Notes: generated from the letters alone by a model not told the origin. A stretch of 64,000 nucleotides of DNA from Allium sativum (GCA_030737875.1 CM060915.1:634014786-634078785), one strand, 5' to 3'; numbered from the stretch's first letter, positions 26,116 through 38,996 are shown. Program-made: numbers and translations.

Positions 26116-29100
26116 TTACCAGACAAAGAGTTCTGGATACTTCTTCCTTATGTCCTCCTCTGTTTCCCAAGTACAATCATTCTCGTCTTCGCTCCACTGT
26201 ACCTTGACTAGCTTCACCGACTTCCTTCGAAGTTGCTTCATGTCGTGTGCGACAATACGGGCCGGCTTGCGGTTTCCAACCGCCTCGGGTTCTACTTCGA
26301 AGTCCTCCAACTGATCAGGTGAGATAGTCATATCTGAGTCGTGAACGAACTTCCTTAGTTGGGAAACATGAAATACATTGTGAACTCCCGCCATCTTCTC
26401 TGGTAAGTCAATCCTATATGCCAAATTCCCGACTAGTTCAAGAACAGGGAATGGGCCAACGAACCTTGGTGCCAACTTGCCTTTCCTGCCAAATCGTATT
26501 ACGCTCTTCAACGGAGAAATCTTAACAAACACCAAGTCACCCACGGAGAATTTTAGGTCTCTTCTTCTCTTATCAGCATAACTCTTCTGCCTATCTTGGG
26601 CTGCCTTCATTCGTTGCTGAATGATCTTGATTTTATCTGAAGTTTCCCTCACCACATCTGGTCCAAGCATAAACTTCTCGCCAGTCTCTATCCAACATGA
26701 TGGTGAGTTACACGGCCTTCCGTACAAAGCTTCAAACAGAGCCATACCGATACTGGATTGGTAGCTATTATTATATGCAAACTCTACTAGATGCAATTTG
26801 TCATCCCATGATCCACCAAAATCCAATATACATGCTCTCAAGAGATCTTCCAAAATACGATTCACCCTTTCCGTCTGACCGTCGGTCTGAGGATGATATG
26901 CGGTACTGAGATGTAACTCTGACCCTAGCGCCTCTTGCAAGCTCCTCCAAAACCCACTAGTTAACAACGGGTCTCGTTCGCTCACAATGCTTTTAGGTAC
27001 TCCATGAAATCTCACTACCCACTTCATATACAATTCTGCTAACTTAGCTGCCGTTCTAGTCGATTTGACTGGTATAAACCTTGCACTTTTAGTCAGTCGA
27101 TCTACAATTACCCAAATGCTGTCATATCCCGATCTAGTCCTTGGTAAACCATCGATGAAATCCATCGAGACTTGCTCCCATTTCCATTCGGGAATTTCTA
27201 AGGGCTGTAACAACCCACTAGGCTTCTTTTGCTCGGCTTTAACTAGCTGGCAATTTATGCACTTGGATATAAACTTCCCAACATCTCTTTTCATCCCTTC
27301 CCAGTAGTAGGTCTGCTTCATATCTCGATACATCTTATTACCACCGGGGTGTATGGTCAGCCTTGAGTGATGACATTCTCTAAGCACTTCATCCCTCAAT
27401 CCATTGGCATTGGGTACAACAAGCTTTCCATTCTTTCTAAGCCATCTATCTCGATCAAGCCCATACTTGTTCATCTCCTCATCGAGTCCCATCTCTAACT
27501 TGGAGATGATCTCCAATAGGTTAGGATCGTCCCTCTGACTAGAGCCGATCCGCTCAATCAAAGTGGGTCTGATCGTCAAACTTGCTAACATTTCTGGATC
27601 CAATTCGCACTTTGGTCTGAAATCAAAACTCGCGATAAACTCCAGTTGCTTCCATTCAAGGAACATAGCCCCTAAGCTGGCATGTCTTCTACTCAATGCA
27701 TCAGCTACCGCATTGCCCTTTCCTGGTGTGTATGCGATGTCAAAATCATAGGAAGCTAAGAACTCTAACCATCTCTGCTGCCGGAGATTTAAATCCTTCT
27801 GGGAGAATAGATACTTCAACGACTTATGATCTGTAAACAGCTCAAATCTTTCTCCCAAGAGATAGTGTCTCCACATCTTCAACGCGAACACGATCGCTGC
27901 CAATTCTAAATCATGGGTAGGGTATCTTCTCTCGTGCGGTTTCAATTGCCGACTTGCGTAAGCTACAACCCTACCGCCTTGCATCAATACAGCACCCAGT
28001 CCGGTACCACAGGCATCCGTGTATACCGTCATCTCTTCATCCCCCTTAGGAATGACTAACACTGGTGCGCTTGTCAACTTGTCCTTTAGGCTTTTAAATG
28101 CATTCTCGCACCTTTCATCCCAGACAAAAGCTTGATTCTTCTTGGTCAACTGGGTCAATGGTGTTGCTATCTTGGAGAAACCTTGGATAAACTTACGATA
28201 ATATCCCGCTAACCCCAAGAAACTCCTTACATCTGTTGCATTCCTGGGCGTAGGCCAATCATGTACCGTAGCCACCTTTGCTGGGTCCACGGCAATACCA
28301 CTCTCTGATACAACATGGCCCAAGAACCTCACTTCCCTCTTCCAGAAGTGACACTTAGAAAACTTTGCTTTCAATTGGTGTTTCCTTAACACCTCCATCG
28401 CTACTCTTAAATGTTTCTTGTGTTCTTCCTCTGTCCTCGAATAGACCAAAATATCATCCACGAACACAAGAACAGACTTATTCAACTGATCTCTGAATAC
28501 CCTATTCATAAGATCCACAAAATATGCCGGGGCATTAGTCAGTCCAAATGGCATAACCAACCATTCATAAAATCCAGACGGCGTTCGAAATGCCGTTTTA
28601 GCTATACTCTCAGCTTCCACTCTAAGCTGATGAAAACCTGTTGCGAGATCCAACTGAGAAAATACTCTCGCGCCACTCAACTGATCAAACAAATCATCTA
28701 TCCGCGGTAGAGGATACTTATTCTTCCTCGTCACTTTATTCAATTCGCGGTAGTCTACACACAAACGAAGGGAACCATCCGCCTTGGTAGCAAACACAAC
28801 TGGTGCTCCCCATTCAGAAACACTCCTTCTGATAAATCCCTTCCTCAAAAGATCGCTGACTTGCACCTCGAGCTCTCGCTGCTCCCTTGGTTCCATACGA
28901 CGAAGTGGCATCACTATAGGTCTGGCATCTTTTACCAAATCAATACGAGACTCAATCTCTCGGTGTGGTGGAAGTCCGGTCACTTCTTCGAAAACATCCG
29001 GATACTGGCCAACCACGGGCAAACCTGACAACTCACTATGCGGAATGTCGAGGGAGTTTAGAAAACTAGCCAATACCCCCTTACTGGGTAGACCACCAAA

Positions 29101-30555
29101 CACTATCCTCCGCCCATCATCCGCTCTAGCTGTCACCAACAAGCCCTCACAGTCTACCACCACCCCGTACCTTTGGAGCCAATCTACTCCCAAAATAATG
29201 CCAAACCCAGTAAAGCCCAAAACAAAGCAATCACAAACAAACATGCATCCATGACTCGATAGAACCACATTACGACAAATCATGCTAAGACTAGTCGAAC
29301 CACCAATCGGGTTCGTCACTACTAAAGGTCTATCGACAATCTCGGGCTCCAATCCCAACCTATCTACCAGGTCACTAGATATGAAAGAACTGGAAGCTCC
29401 GGTATCAAACAAAACTCTAACAGGAACATCGTAAACAGAAAGCATACCTTGAATGACGACATTCTTTCTCTTCTCCGCCGCAGTTGGGGCATTCGACGAA
29501 GAAGGGATAGCATTAAGAGCATATGCTTTCACCATTTGCTTTTCCTTAGGGGGCTGTGGACACTTGTCCTTGTGATGTCCCATTTGGCCACAGTTGAAGC
29601 ACTTCCTATCCGCTGGCTTGGCCCGACAATTACTAGCATAATGGCCCTTCTTACCACAGCTGAAGCACTCCACATCTTGCTTATTCTTTTTCTTCTGGCC
29701 ATCCTTAGCCTGACTCTGCTTTCTCTTATTCTGGGAACCACCTTTGCCTCCACCACTAGCTTGTGGCTTTGGCTCATCTGCGGATGCAACCTCAGTCTTT
29801 GGCTTAGGGTAGAGACTTTCTGACCTTAACGCTTTCCCCACAATCGATTCAAACGTCTCATCGATGTGGTTAATAAGTTTTTCCCCCAAGTACTGATCCA
29901 ATCCAGTTATGAATTTCTCATTCTTTTTCTCGGCAGTATCTATAAGAGATAACCCATATTTTGACAAAGTGTCAAATTCAGCAATATACTCCGAGACAGC
30001 CCTGCCATTCTGCTTGAGCTCCAAGAATTTCTTAAACAACATTGACTTCTGAGCAGCTGGAATGAACTTCTCACTAAAGCGGGCCTTAAACTGCTCCCAA
30101 GTAATCTGATCTTCGGGAGTAGCTGCCTTTATAGCATTCCACCAATTCATTGCCCGCCCTTGCAGCTGACGGGACGCTAGCTTTCTTTTCATCGCATCCT
30201 CGATACCCAAATCCTCGAAGATACGTTCGCAACTATCCACCCAATCCTGAACATCCGTAGCCGACTCCGTTCCATGGAACGGGTTTCCACCAAGGCTAGT
30301 ATAATCCTTATTCAGCTTGGCGAAATCAACCCTCGGCGCCTGCACTATTGGACCATCACCATTTCCATCATTGGGAGCTGCCCTCCGAACATCCCTAAGC
30401 ATCTCTCTCATGAGGTCAGTAAACATCGTCCTCATGTCAGCAGCATTCCCATTATTGGCCCCTCTACCGGTACCTCTAACATATCGGCTCATCGTCAATC
30501 TGAAAAAAGAAATGATTAACGACTCCATAGTGGTGTTAGTGCAGTACGACTCCAT
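26116..30555 (-). CDS. gag-pol: Gag-Pol polyprotein of a Tekay/Del-type chromovirus (1479 codons)
   Basis: One frame encodes all enzymes for reverse transcription and integration of the element. In order: retrotransposon gag domain (about 90-250, with [14 protein letters not shown] and MNWWN), two CCHC zinc knuckles (297-310 and 319-332), aspartic protease (DTGASSSF at 384), reverse transcriptase (about 545-750, FVDD at 698-701), RNase H (D847, E884, D909, D952), integrase zinc finger (H1062 or H1063, H1069, C1099, C1102), integrase core and a chromodomain-like C-terminus (about 1428-1475, VKVQW and [13 protein letters not shown]). The integrase core shows D1132 and E1229, but residue 1193 is Glu in SERD where the family has SDRD. 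The likely start is Met22 (codon at 30490-30492, MSRYVRGTG), since the preceding 21 residues look like leader. No stop or frameshift is seen. The length is normal for an undivided chromovirus gag-pol. Confidence 0.97.
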   Translation of the reverse strand: MESYCTNTTMESLIISFFRLTMSRYVRGTGRGANNGNAADMRTMFTDLMREMLRDVRRAAPNDGNGDGPIVQAPRVDFAKLNKDYTSLGGNPFHGTESATDVQDWVDSCERIFEDLGIEDAMKRKLASRQLQGRAMNWWNAIKAATPEDQITWEQFKARFSEKFIPAAQKSMLFKKFLELKQNGRAVSEYIAEFDTLSKYGLSLIDTAEKKNEKFITGLDQYLGEKLINHIDETFESIVGKALRSESLYPKPKTEVASADEPKPQASGGGKGGSQNKRKQSQAKDGQKKKNKQDVECFSCGKKGHYASNCRAKPADRKCFNCGQMGHHKDKCPQPPKEKQMVKAYALNAIPSSSNAPTAAEKRKNVVIQGMLSVYDVPVRVLFDTGASSSFISSDLVDRLGLEPEIVDRPLVVTNPIGGSTSLSMICRNVVLSSHGCMFVCDCFVLGFTGFGIILGVDWLQRYGVVVDCEGLLVTARADDGRRIVFGGLPSKGVLASFLNSLDIPHSELSGLPVVGQYPDVFEEVTGLPPHREIESRIDLVKDARPIVMPLRRMEPREQRELEVQVSDLLRKGFIRRSVSEWGAPVVFATKADGSLRLCVDYRELNKVTRKNKYPLPRIDDLFDQLSGARVFSQLDLATGFHQLRVEAESIAKTAFRTPSGFYEWLVMPFGLTNAPAYFVDLMNRVFRDQLNKSVLVFVDDILVYSRTEEEHKKHLRVAMEVLRKHQLKAKFSKCHFWKREVRFLGHVVSESGIAVDPAKVATVHDWPTPRNATDVRSFLGLAGYYRKFIQGFSKIATPLTQLTKKNQAFVWDERCENAFKSLKDKLTSAPVLVIPKGDEEMTVYTDACGTGLGAVLMQGGRVVAYASRQLKPHERRYPTHDLELAAIVFALKMWRHYLLGERFELFTDHKSLKYLFSQKDLNLRQQRWLEFLASYDFDIAYTPGKGNAVADALSRRHASLGAMFLEWKQLEFIASFDFRPKCELDPEMLASLTIRPTLIERIGSSQRDDPNLLEIISKLEMGLDEEMNKYGLDRDRWLRKNGKLVVPNANGLRDEVLRECHHSRLTIHPGGNKMYRDMKQTYYWEGMKRDVGKFISKCINCQLVKAEQKKPSGLLQPLEIPEWKWEQVSMDFIDGLPRTRSGYDSIWVIVDRLTKSARFIPVKSTRTAAKLAELYMKWVVRFHGVPKSIVSERDPLLTSGFWRSLQEALGSELHLSTAYHPQTDGQTERVNRILEDLLRACILDFGGSWDDKLHLVEFAYNNSYQSSIGMALFEALYGRPCNSPSCWIETGEKFMLGPDVVRETSDKIKIIQQRMKAAQDRQKSYADKRRRDLKFSVGDLVFVKISPLKSVIRFGRKGKLAPRFVGPFPVLELVGNLAYRIDLPEKMAGVHNVFHVSQLRKFVHDSDMTISPDQLEDFEVEPEAVGNRKPARIVAHDMKQLRRKSVKLVKVQWSEDENDCTWETEEDIRKKYPELFVW

Positions 30556-30678
30556 CCTTATACTACTAATAGTATATATATATAGCTTTTGAAAACCAAA
30601 ATAATCACAAATACGCTCTCTCGTATACGTATACTATCTCTCCCTGATAACTTCCCTAGGTTAACTACGCAACCTAGA

Positions 30679-30690
30679 GCTCTGATACCA
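30679..30690 (-). other. Primer-binding site (initiator tRNA-Met type), Tekay-type element
   Basis: TGGTATCAGAGC on the minus strand, two bases inside the 5' LTR end. It is complementary to the 3' end of plant initiator tRNA-Met and is the usual primer site of Tekay-type chromoviruses. It confirms the minus-strand orientation. Confidence 0.95.
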
Positions 30691-30692
30691 AG

Positions 30693-33332
30693 TGTGACGG
30701 CCCGCCTCGCACCAGCCTGCATTTCCTCCAAGAGTGCGCTGTACACATGTCCGACTAGCACAAGGCGGTCGTCATAAGAAAGGAAAGATGGGAATGAACT
30801 AATCAAAGAACCTGTAGAATGTCTCACAGCGCATGGAATAAAATATAATAACAATGTACTTGACATAAAACAGGCGAGACAGTGCATAAGCTGATAACTA
30901 AAACCAACATCAATCTCAAAGCAGCGGAAATCCAAATACAGCTTATTACAATTTTCCAAATTTATTGTCTCTAAACAAAAGAAAGCTGAAGTAGAAGATA
31001 CACCAACAATGCCCAAGCAATGATCTTCAACAACACAGGGAGAATACTAAATATATATATATATCACGTGGAAGCCTCCTGCTCGTCTTCGGATCATCTA
31101 CCCGTGCATCACCAGCTAACCTGTCTCTAGTCTGCTCGTGTGAGCACCCAGAGTAATAAGAGGAGACATAAAACTCTGGGTCAGACATAAAGCCTGGTAT
31201 GAGCGATAAGCATCTAAACAGAATAACAACAGGTATACTAAACCATACCTGAACCTGGACCTGCAACCAAAGAGTTAGTACCACATACCGTACAATACTC
31301 CAAGGTGCCATAATAAATAGTGTAAGAATACGGGGGTGGGGTGTGCATGTCAAAATGATAGCAAACAAATCATCCATAGCAACCATCCTCACATCTCTCA
31401 CTCAGTGCGTAAAGCGTACGGCATCTACCACTTTGGAACACTAGACAAACTGAGGCAACGACGAATCCCGACTTATAGAAACCCTGCTGTGACCAAGCCA
31501 AACACTTGGAGTCATGACCAAACATTTCAATGACCCACTTCATTGGTCATAGCCCTTGGTTCTACCAATGCCATAATGGCCCTGAATCCGCCTTCGTACC
31601 TCCTACCATAGTGGTCCAAAGCTATAGGTGTCGATAACTCCTTGGCACGCGTCCCGCAGCAAAGCCCAATCATGAAGTGAGCTCGTTGATTCCCATCTGA
31701 ATCTTAAGCTCTAACTTCTCATTTGGACTTCCTTTGCATCTCGGGTTTGGTCGAATTGGAGTGGGTCTTCAGAAGAGTTGTCGTGCAGTAGCAGCTCTAG
31801 AATTCGGTTCGGTTCGGTCACCCATGCTCGGTTCGGTTCAGAGTGCCACCTTCCTCTGGGTTCGGTTCCTTCTCCTTGTCTTCTTTCATTCGATTCGGGT
31901 CGGGTACCTCGCTCCGGGTCGGGTCGGGTGTCCTTCCTTCCAGGTCGGGTCGGGTGTCCTTCCTTCCAGCGCTCCGATCCGCCCCCTTATTTCTTCACGT
32001 ATTCCGATCCGATCCCTCCTTGCCATCTGATCCGCGTGGCTTTCCCTCTTGCTAGTTCTCCCGAGTGTTTGCTTCCGATCCGAGCCCTGCATCTCCAAGT
32101 CGATCCGATCTGGCCTCCAATCACTCTTCCGATCCGATCCGCTCCCTAGCTTACTCCGATCCGATCCCCTTGTCCACCCCAACTCTAAGTAAACAGCCTT
32201 CCTTTTTGCCAAGCCTTCTCCAGCGACAAGTTCCAATCCAGTTCGAATCCCCTTGGTCGGTTCACAAATCCGATCCGACCCCTTCCTCCGATCCGAACCG
32301 GTTCGGGTCCTGCACACTTCTGCAACTTTCCAGCGAGCTTTCTACGCCATTCGACGACGTTTTCGACCGATTTAACTATTCTAATCAATCATGAAACATA
32401 CCATAGAGTCATAGCAACATGTAACATCAATTGCAAACACCATAACAACAATTCAAATGAACCAAAATGGATCAAAAGTGGCTAAAACCTCACATTTTCC
32501 TATAATCCTTCTTAATCATGTTTAAGCATACGATTAGCAAAACACATCGAAATTAACCCAAATTTCTAACAGAGCCTTAAAACATTATTTTAGAATTTTA
32601 AGAATTTTTCCAGAATTTATTTACGTATAAATTCGCTAATCTTCACTAATTACCCTTAATCACCGTAATTAGTGCAAAAACTATGCAAATCACTCACCTT
32701 GGCCACAAATAAAATTCTCAGAACTGAAACTCCTCTGGTTTGGGGCGAATACTGATGTCTAACTGCAGCTCTAACCTTGCTTTGGTGCTTTTTCTCCTTA
32801 ATTTGGTGTTGCTAAGCCTAATCTTCAATTAGAGAGTGATTTGGGGTGTTTTAGATGTAGGAAGCCATTGTTAGAGTGTCTAAGGATGAAAGTGGCGGCT
32901 GAGAACTGAAATGAAAGTGATAACCTAACCCTAATCAGTCCTCCTATACCTCTAAACCCGAAATTCCCCTTGGGCCTAGCTGCTAATCACCCGGTTAAGC
33001 CCAATTAAGCTGTATTTCACCATCTGAAACTTGTTTCAGCCATATCTCCCAAACGGTGAGTCCGTTTGGCTAATGTGACCACTCTACGGAAAGAGAAACC
33101 ATCATTCAAAGCCAATGGAAGTGGTTTCAGGTCAAAATTCATTTCCAGTCAAAAGTTATGGCCAAAACAGTGATAACTAGGGGTAAAATGGTCATTTAAA
33201 AATCGAGAAAAATCATGAACATGGGAAATGACCCCAATAGTCATCTCCCAAAGTTGCATGACCATACGACTTCGTATGTGAAAGAAATAAATATTCTACG
33301 ATCCTATGATGCGTAGAATGCGGGTCGTTACA
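30693..33332 (-). repeat. 5' LTR of the Tekay-type element (2640 bp)
   Basis: Near-identical to 23342-25960. It carries an extra 24-bp segment near 31817-31841 (a CGGTTCGGTT-containing duplication) and an extra AT in a TA run near 31055. Transcription of the element should start in this LTR and run leftwards. Confidence 0.95.
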
Positions 33333-33337
33333 TTTTT

Positions 33338-33690
33338 ACTTAACCAAGTTAAGTTCCAATTCAAATTTTCAATCTAAGTTGAATTCCATTCAAATCAATC
33401 AAATAAATCAATATCTAAATAATTTGATAAAATTATTTCTTTTATTATATAAAAATATATTTTTGGGTAAAATTATTTCATTTACCCTCTTTATAAAACA
33501 ATATCATGTCCATTGCCAATTTAAATGCTTCTCAACACTTGAACCAATCAAATAACACAAGAAAAAACATTTGTATATAAAATCTACAAATATGCTCTCA
33601 TATATATACACTCAAACTCAATCTAGGATATTTCTAACCCTATCTTTATTGAGTTATGCCATAGAGCCAAGGTTATTACTAAACCAATAA
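33338..33690 (-). other. 5' internal remnant of the LARD-like element
   Basis: Non-coding A+T-rich sequence between the Tekay right TSD and the primer-binding site. There is no open frame of interest. Together with 22494-23341 it is the whole interior of the host element. Confidence 0.8.
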
Positions 33691-33701
33691 CTCTAATACC
33701 A
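33691..33701 (-). other. Primer-binding site of the LARD-like element
   Basis: TGGTATTAGAG on the minus strand, one base inside the 5' LTR end. It matches the initiator tRNA-Met site TGGTATCAGAG with one C-to-T change, consistent with an aged copy. It fixes the LTR boundary at 33703. Confidence 0.75.
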
Positions 33702-35457
33702 CTGTAACGGCCAAGGGAATTCGAGTAGGCTTCCAACCATCCTCTCCTCCCCCAACGCAAAGGGCTAACCTCCCCCCATTGCTTACAGAGGTACCCCATC
33801 CCTTGTTTTATGATCAACCTTTCGACTTCACAACCAACCCACATTGTCGGGACATGTAAGGGTTAAGAGTCTCCCGTTCGCCACCTAACACGAAGCGAGA
33901 ACCCCCTATCATGCGTACCAAGCACACATCAAGCAACAAGAAATGGTTTTCGAATATAAATTCGATCCCGGTCTTTCCGTACCAACAAGCGTATATGTCG
34001 GATTTGATAGTCAGTTATTTAACTATCAAATATAAACGATCATGAGAATAAAATGAGTTTACTAGTTCGGTACAAGCATTACATGGCCTTTTTGATTAAA
34101 AATAATTAACTAATGGTTAATTAACTTCTAAATATCAATATTTTTAACATGCTATTTACTTCTTATTTTAAAGAGTATTCGCAAAATATTTCAAACATAC
34201 TAGAATTAAATTATACATGTATATGTATTCCCAGCTTTGCTTTTTAACACACTTCACGTAAAACATAGTTACTTAAAACAATACCTAGCTCATATTCTTT
34301 TAGAATAAACTCATTGCAAATCCCAACTTTTTATTTCCTTTTACCTTTGAAAATATCACTATATTTTCACACAATCTCCTTTGATTTTCGTTACTTTAGG
34401 AATACCATTATATATATATATATTCTCCAATATCTCCATTTTCGTTATTTTTTGAAATCTCATTGTACATATTTCAAATCTTTTTATTTTCACTGCGTTA
34501 TTATTTCTCATATGGAAATAATAAATCATTTTATACCTCTTTGCAATTACAGCTAATATCATCATCAGATAATTGTGAAGTCGTTCAAGTTAGGGTATTT
34601 TAATTATCTCTCAGACCTTGATCAACAACGTTCTTATCTTAAGATAGATATGAGTTGTAATCCAAAATATGATATTTATTCTAATATTAAACTAAATTCC
34701 ATTTAACTATTTTATTTAAAATATGGTTTATAAAACCTTCTTACATTTGGAAATATCCCTTTCTAAATATAACTTATTTTTACTTAATATATTGACTGAG
34801 TAATCCCTTTATAAAAATCACTTCTTAACTTTAAATTCTAACAAGAAATTTTATAGCTTTAATTATTATTACCAAATCCCATTTATCAAATCCTTTACCA
34901 AATTCATTTACAAATCTCTTTTAATCATCCCCTCTTTTAAAATCTCATTTCGATCCTATTCATTTCTCTCAATTTCATTATTTGATAATGTTAATTTAAA
35001 ATTAACGTTTTAACTTCACATCTCTTTTTATAAACCTTGTTTACACAACTCAGGTTTAATATAAAAACCATTTATCTCTATTTCCTTTACTTAATTCAAA
35101 TATTAAGTAAACATTAAATTTAAGCTATCGTATTCGCTCAAAATTCCTTTTATAACTTTGTTATAAAAAGTTCGGGTTTTAATATAAATCACGTTCATAA
35201 ACTCCGTTCATAATTCAATTAGATTCCATTTCAGCTTCGATTACTTTTTAAATGAACTCCAATTAAAAAGTAATCTCTTAAATTATTATTAATTAAAATA
35301 ATAATTTACTTCAGTCATTAACTACTATAGAAGTAGTTAATTCCCCTAATAACTTAAATAAATAGTAAATTCCTTTTTAAAATCTTATTAAAATTAAAAC
35401 AAACATTAGTTAAACTATTCATTAGACTAATTTTAAACAAATTAATTAAATGACCAA

Positions 35458-37055
35458 CAACAACAAAAAAGCCATATATCCCAAACAAGTTGGGGTTGGC
35501 TAGATATGGAACCCAAAGTCAAAATAAAATAAAATTAATAATGATGATAATAATAATATATATAAAGTGTTTAAAATAACCAAACAGATAAAAAGTCGTC
35601 TGATAAAGGTTTTTTTTAAATAATAATAAGTAAAAAGGTTCAATAAAATGAAATAAAATCTAAAATAGTAATAAAAAGTAAAAAGGTTCAATAAACATGA
35701 AATAAAGTCTAAATTAATTAAACAGATTAAAAAAAACCTAAGGTTCTGGTACATGGATTGCCAACTTCCATGCACTCCTCTCAACTACCAGCGCTTCAGA
35801 TAAACTCCAATTACTTAAATCTCTCTTTACTATCTCCTCCTATGTCATTTTAGGTCAACCTCTACCACTCTTTGGGCCTTCGGCGCGGCCTATAATTCCA
35901 ACGCGCACAGGTGCATCCAATGGTCTACGTTGGATATGTCCAAACCATCTTAAGCGGTATTGGACTAACTTCTCTTCAACAGATGCAACTCCAAGTTTTT
36001 CTCAAATATCCTCATTTCTAATTCGATCTCATGTGGTATGCCCACAGCTCCAGCGCAGCATTCGCATCTTTGCAACGCTTATCTTCTGGACGTGTTGTCT
36101 CTTAGTAGGCCAACATTCTGCACCATATAACATTGCAGGCCTGATTGTTGTCCTATAGAACTTTCCTTTAAGCTTCTGAGGAGTCTTCCTATCACAGAGA
36201 ATGCCAGATTCTAGTTGTTATTTCACTCATCCTTCTTGAATTCTAAAACTGACATCCTTATCAATCTCCCCATCAAATTGCAACATAGATCCTAAGTATC
36301 GAAACGATTCCTTCTTGGGTACTACCCTACCTGCCAGAGTAACCTCTCCGTCATCTGACCTGACACTGCTGAACTCACACTTCACATACTCTGTTTTAGT
36401 TCTGTTGAGCCTGAAACCCTTTGATTCCAAGGCCTCCCTCCACAACTCCAGTTGTCTATTAACCCCTATTCTACTTTCAACAATCAGCACAACATCATCG
36501 GCAAAGAGCATACACCAAGGAATCTCCCTTTGTATATCTTTTGTGATTTCATCCATCACTAATGCAAAAATATAGGGGCTCAAAGCTGAACCTTGATGTA
36601 ACCCTATGTTAATTGGAAAGTCTCTAGTTTCACCATTGCATGCCCTGACACTAGTCACAACCCCCTCGTACATATCCTTGATAAGGGTAATATACTTTGA
36701 TGGCACTCTCTTCCTTTCTAACGCCCACCACATAACCCTTCTCGGCACTCTGTCATAAGCTTTCTCCAAGTCAATAAAAACCATGTGGAGATCTTCTGCT
36801 CCCTGTATCTCTCCATAAGTTGCCTAAACAAGAAAATCGCCTTAGTAGTTGACCTTCCAGGCGTAAAACCAAATTGATTCCTAGAGACACTTGTCAACCT
36901 CCTCAAACACTGCTCGCAAACTCTCTCCTAAAGCTTCATTGTATGACTCATAAGCTTAATTCCTCTATAGTTTGTGCAACTTTGAATATCTCCTTTATTC
37001 TTGAAGATTGGAACTAAAATGCTTCTCCTCCACTCATCTGGCGTTTTGTTTGACT
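35458..37055 (-). mobile_element. RTE-type LINE, 5'-truncated
   Basis: The insertion is flanked by a 7-bp TSD TGACCAA (35451-35457 and 37056-37062) and splits the 5' LTR of the LARD-like element. Minus-strand 3' sequence shows the plant RTE signature CCAACTTGTTTGGGATATATGGC and a (TTG)n-type tail at 35458-35470. Coding remnants are non-LTR reverse transcriptase only; endonuclease and 5' sequence are absent, as expected for target-primed 5' truncation. There is no polyA tail, in keeping with RTE. Confidence 0.9.
35780..37055 (-). pseudogene. Reverse-transcriptase pseudogene of the RTE-type LINE
   Basis: The reading starts within RT at PDEWRRSILVPIFKNKGD, runs through NYRGIKLMSH and NQFGFTPGRST, shifts frame after RYREQK, and continues with MVFIDLEKAYDRVPR (open at 36227-36784), GLHQGSALSPY and the catalytic box FADDVVLI. 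Further C-terminal matches continue to WKLAIHVPEP near 35750. Breaks seen: a stop in place of Trp after SHTMKL, a frameshift near 36784, and stops after FRIQEG. It cannot give a working protein. Confidence 0.9.
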
Positions 37056-37990
37056 TGACCAATCTCAGTTAAAACGGTTGACTTAGTCTACTCAAACATG
37101 ATTAATTTGTTAATCGATTGCAATTAGTTCCTACTTTAAATTAATTAATAATAGAATTAATTTAAATAATTCCATTTAGTTATTTCTTAGAAAAAATATC
37201 CAATTCTTAACCGTTAGGTTAATTTTATACTTTCTTGCTTATATATTTGATTAATATCAGAATTTGCTTTATAGAATCATTTAATAATTAAATATAAACT
37301 TAAATAATAAATAATATCTATTTATTTCCTTTTAATCGCTTGTATTTAAAATAACAAATTTAAAAACCTATCTTCTGTTATAAAATAAATTTTATAACTT
37401 CACTTCTATCGATTTACCTGATGGTAAATCCATACTTAGAAAACGACTGATTTATAGGCCATATACTGCCAATTACTCAACCAATATTTCCTATTGGTTA
37501 AAACAAAACAAATTTTAAATTTCAAGTCAAATGTCAACAATCAAATCAATCAGAACAATTCATATAATGATAATATGAATAGAAAAAATATTTAATATAT
37601 TTGAGGTTTCTAGTTGGATCCCTCCAACCTGTTCTTCCCTATATCCAAATAGGTTATCTCATATAAATTATTCAATTCAATTTAATTGATTATTTCTAGA
37701 ATAGTAAAATAACGACTATTTAACATAAACCAATTTATTTAACATCAAACAACAATTTAACAGATTCATTAAATCAAACACATTTATAATATAAACGTGA
37801 CTAACAAGGTAAGTTACCTTCATTGGTTCAAATCGTTAAAATAATGATTTGGTTTTTCACTGAAATTAAACAACATTTAATTTCATCGGTTTAATCAACA
37901 TATGAATATATAATACACAAACAGTCAATCATTGGCAACCATGACACACAAAATAAAAACCCAACTTATATAAAATATAAGTAGGAAGAG

Positions 37991-38990
37991 TGATTGACAC
38001 AAAAATGTGTTTATTTTATGCTCTTATATCTTATCTTTTGTATATAAATAAATATTACTTGGGTATTGTTTTGTTACTTTTACAGATATTCCAAACCCAG
38101 CCCGCATGCAACCAGAAAAGTAGAGAAATAGAGATGAAATTGATATATAATTACATTTTGAAGAATTGTAGATGAAGATCTCACATCTAGTTGCTGTTGG
38201 ACAAGAAAAGGATTGATAAAAAGGTTTTGCACATCACAAATCAATGAAGAAGTGTCAAGGAAGCAAGAGGAAAAGAGAAAAGGCCCAAATTTTCTTTATT
38301 TATCTAAGGCCCATTTATGTTTCTCATTGTAAACTAATTAGTGATGTAATGACCAGGCCCATTTATCATTAGGGTTAGGGTTAGGGTTTGGCTATCTACC
38401 CTATATATACCCTTGTAATATCATTGTAGCCACCATCCTATCCTATCATATATCTCATTCTATTCTCTTCATTAATAAAACTCATTTTTTTTCTTTTTAT
38501 TTTATGCAATTTTCTATTTCTTAGCAATTAGTATTGTCTACACGATTAGATTCGGTAGAACACTATTTGTATTTTGCATTTCTTTCCATTAGTGATTGAC
38601 CGTCTGATTAGATTCAGCGGTAATCCTAATTTTGTTTCCTGTTGTTATTTATATTCTGCGATTTTATTTTCTGTATTTTAATCGCGTTCATAGGTTAAAT
38701 TGGATTTGATTAGATTTGAATCTGATTCATAGTTTCATTGCTTTTCCATTGAAATTGTGATTTGATCGTCGGTTCAGTTAGATCTGTTCTGAATCAAACT
38801 ACAGTTTTAATTTTGTTTTGTTTTTATTTTCAAAATCAACCTCCAGTTTTGTCTAACTCGCCCAAGAGATTAGATAAATAATTTGATTTAATTCACCTCC
38901 CTGTGTTCGACCTGTATGCTACACACCTGTATGCTTGCAGAATTTATTACAAATGTCGCGCTTTTCTAATTCATAGATTAGCGACGATCA
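37991..38990 (+). repeat. 5' LTR (1000 bp)
   Basis: Starts TGATTGACAC and ends ACGATCA. It contains three AGGCCCA motifs, a TTAGGG-type telo-box run and a TATA box in its middle third. The downstream pyrimidine-rich stretch and AATAAAA near 38475 would fit a transcript start and a polyadenylation signal within R. Confidence 0.95.
38281..38410 (+). promoter_or_regulatory. LTR promoter: three site II (AGGCCCA) motifs, telo-box run and TATA box
   Basis: AGGCCCA at 38281, 38307 and 38355, a (TTAGGG)3TTT run at 38369-38389 and the TATA box CTATATATAC at 38401-38410. TGGGCY site II elements paired with AAACCCTAA telo-boxes are known from promoters of plant ribosomal-protein and cell-cycle genes. 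All five elements recur unchanged in the 3' LTR. The link to growth-dependent transcription is inference. Confidence 0.55.
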
Positions 38991-38996
38991 AGTTTT

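Larger units (their letters stand above)
23342..33332 (-). mobile_element. Complete Tekay/Del-type chromovirus (Ty3/gypsy LTR retrotransposon), 9991 bp
   Basis: Two near-identical LTRs (23342-25960 and 30693-33332), TSD TTTTT (23337-23341 and 33333-33337), an initiator-Met-type primer site, a polypurine tract and one uninterrupted gag-pol frame. LTR termini on the minus strand are TGTAACGACC and GGCCGTCACA. By eye the LTRs differ by about ten substitutions in 2.6 kb plus three indels (24, 5 and 2 bp), so insertion is recent on a plant time scale. It sits in the internal region of the LARD-like element. Domain order protease-RT-RNase H-integrase plus a C-terminal chromodomain-like segment places it among Ty3 chromoviruses. 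The Tekay/Del assignment rests on motif likeness, not a tree. Confidence 0.95.

Noticed and set aside
28784..29254. Long frames on the plus strand within 26087-30592
   Set aside because: Antisense shadows of the gag-pol frame.
38369..38389. Interstitial telomeric repeat
   Set aside because: Only three TTAGGG units, in the promoter of both LTRs, without the plant TTTAGGG period; better read as a telo-box regulatory run.
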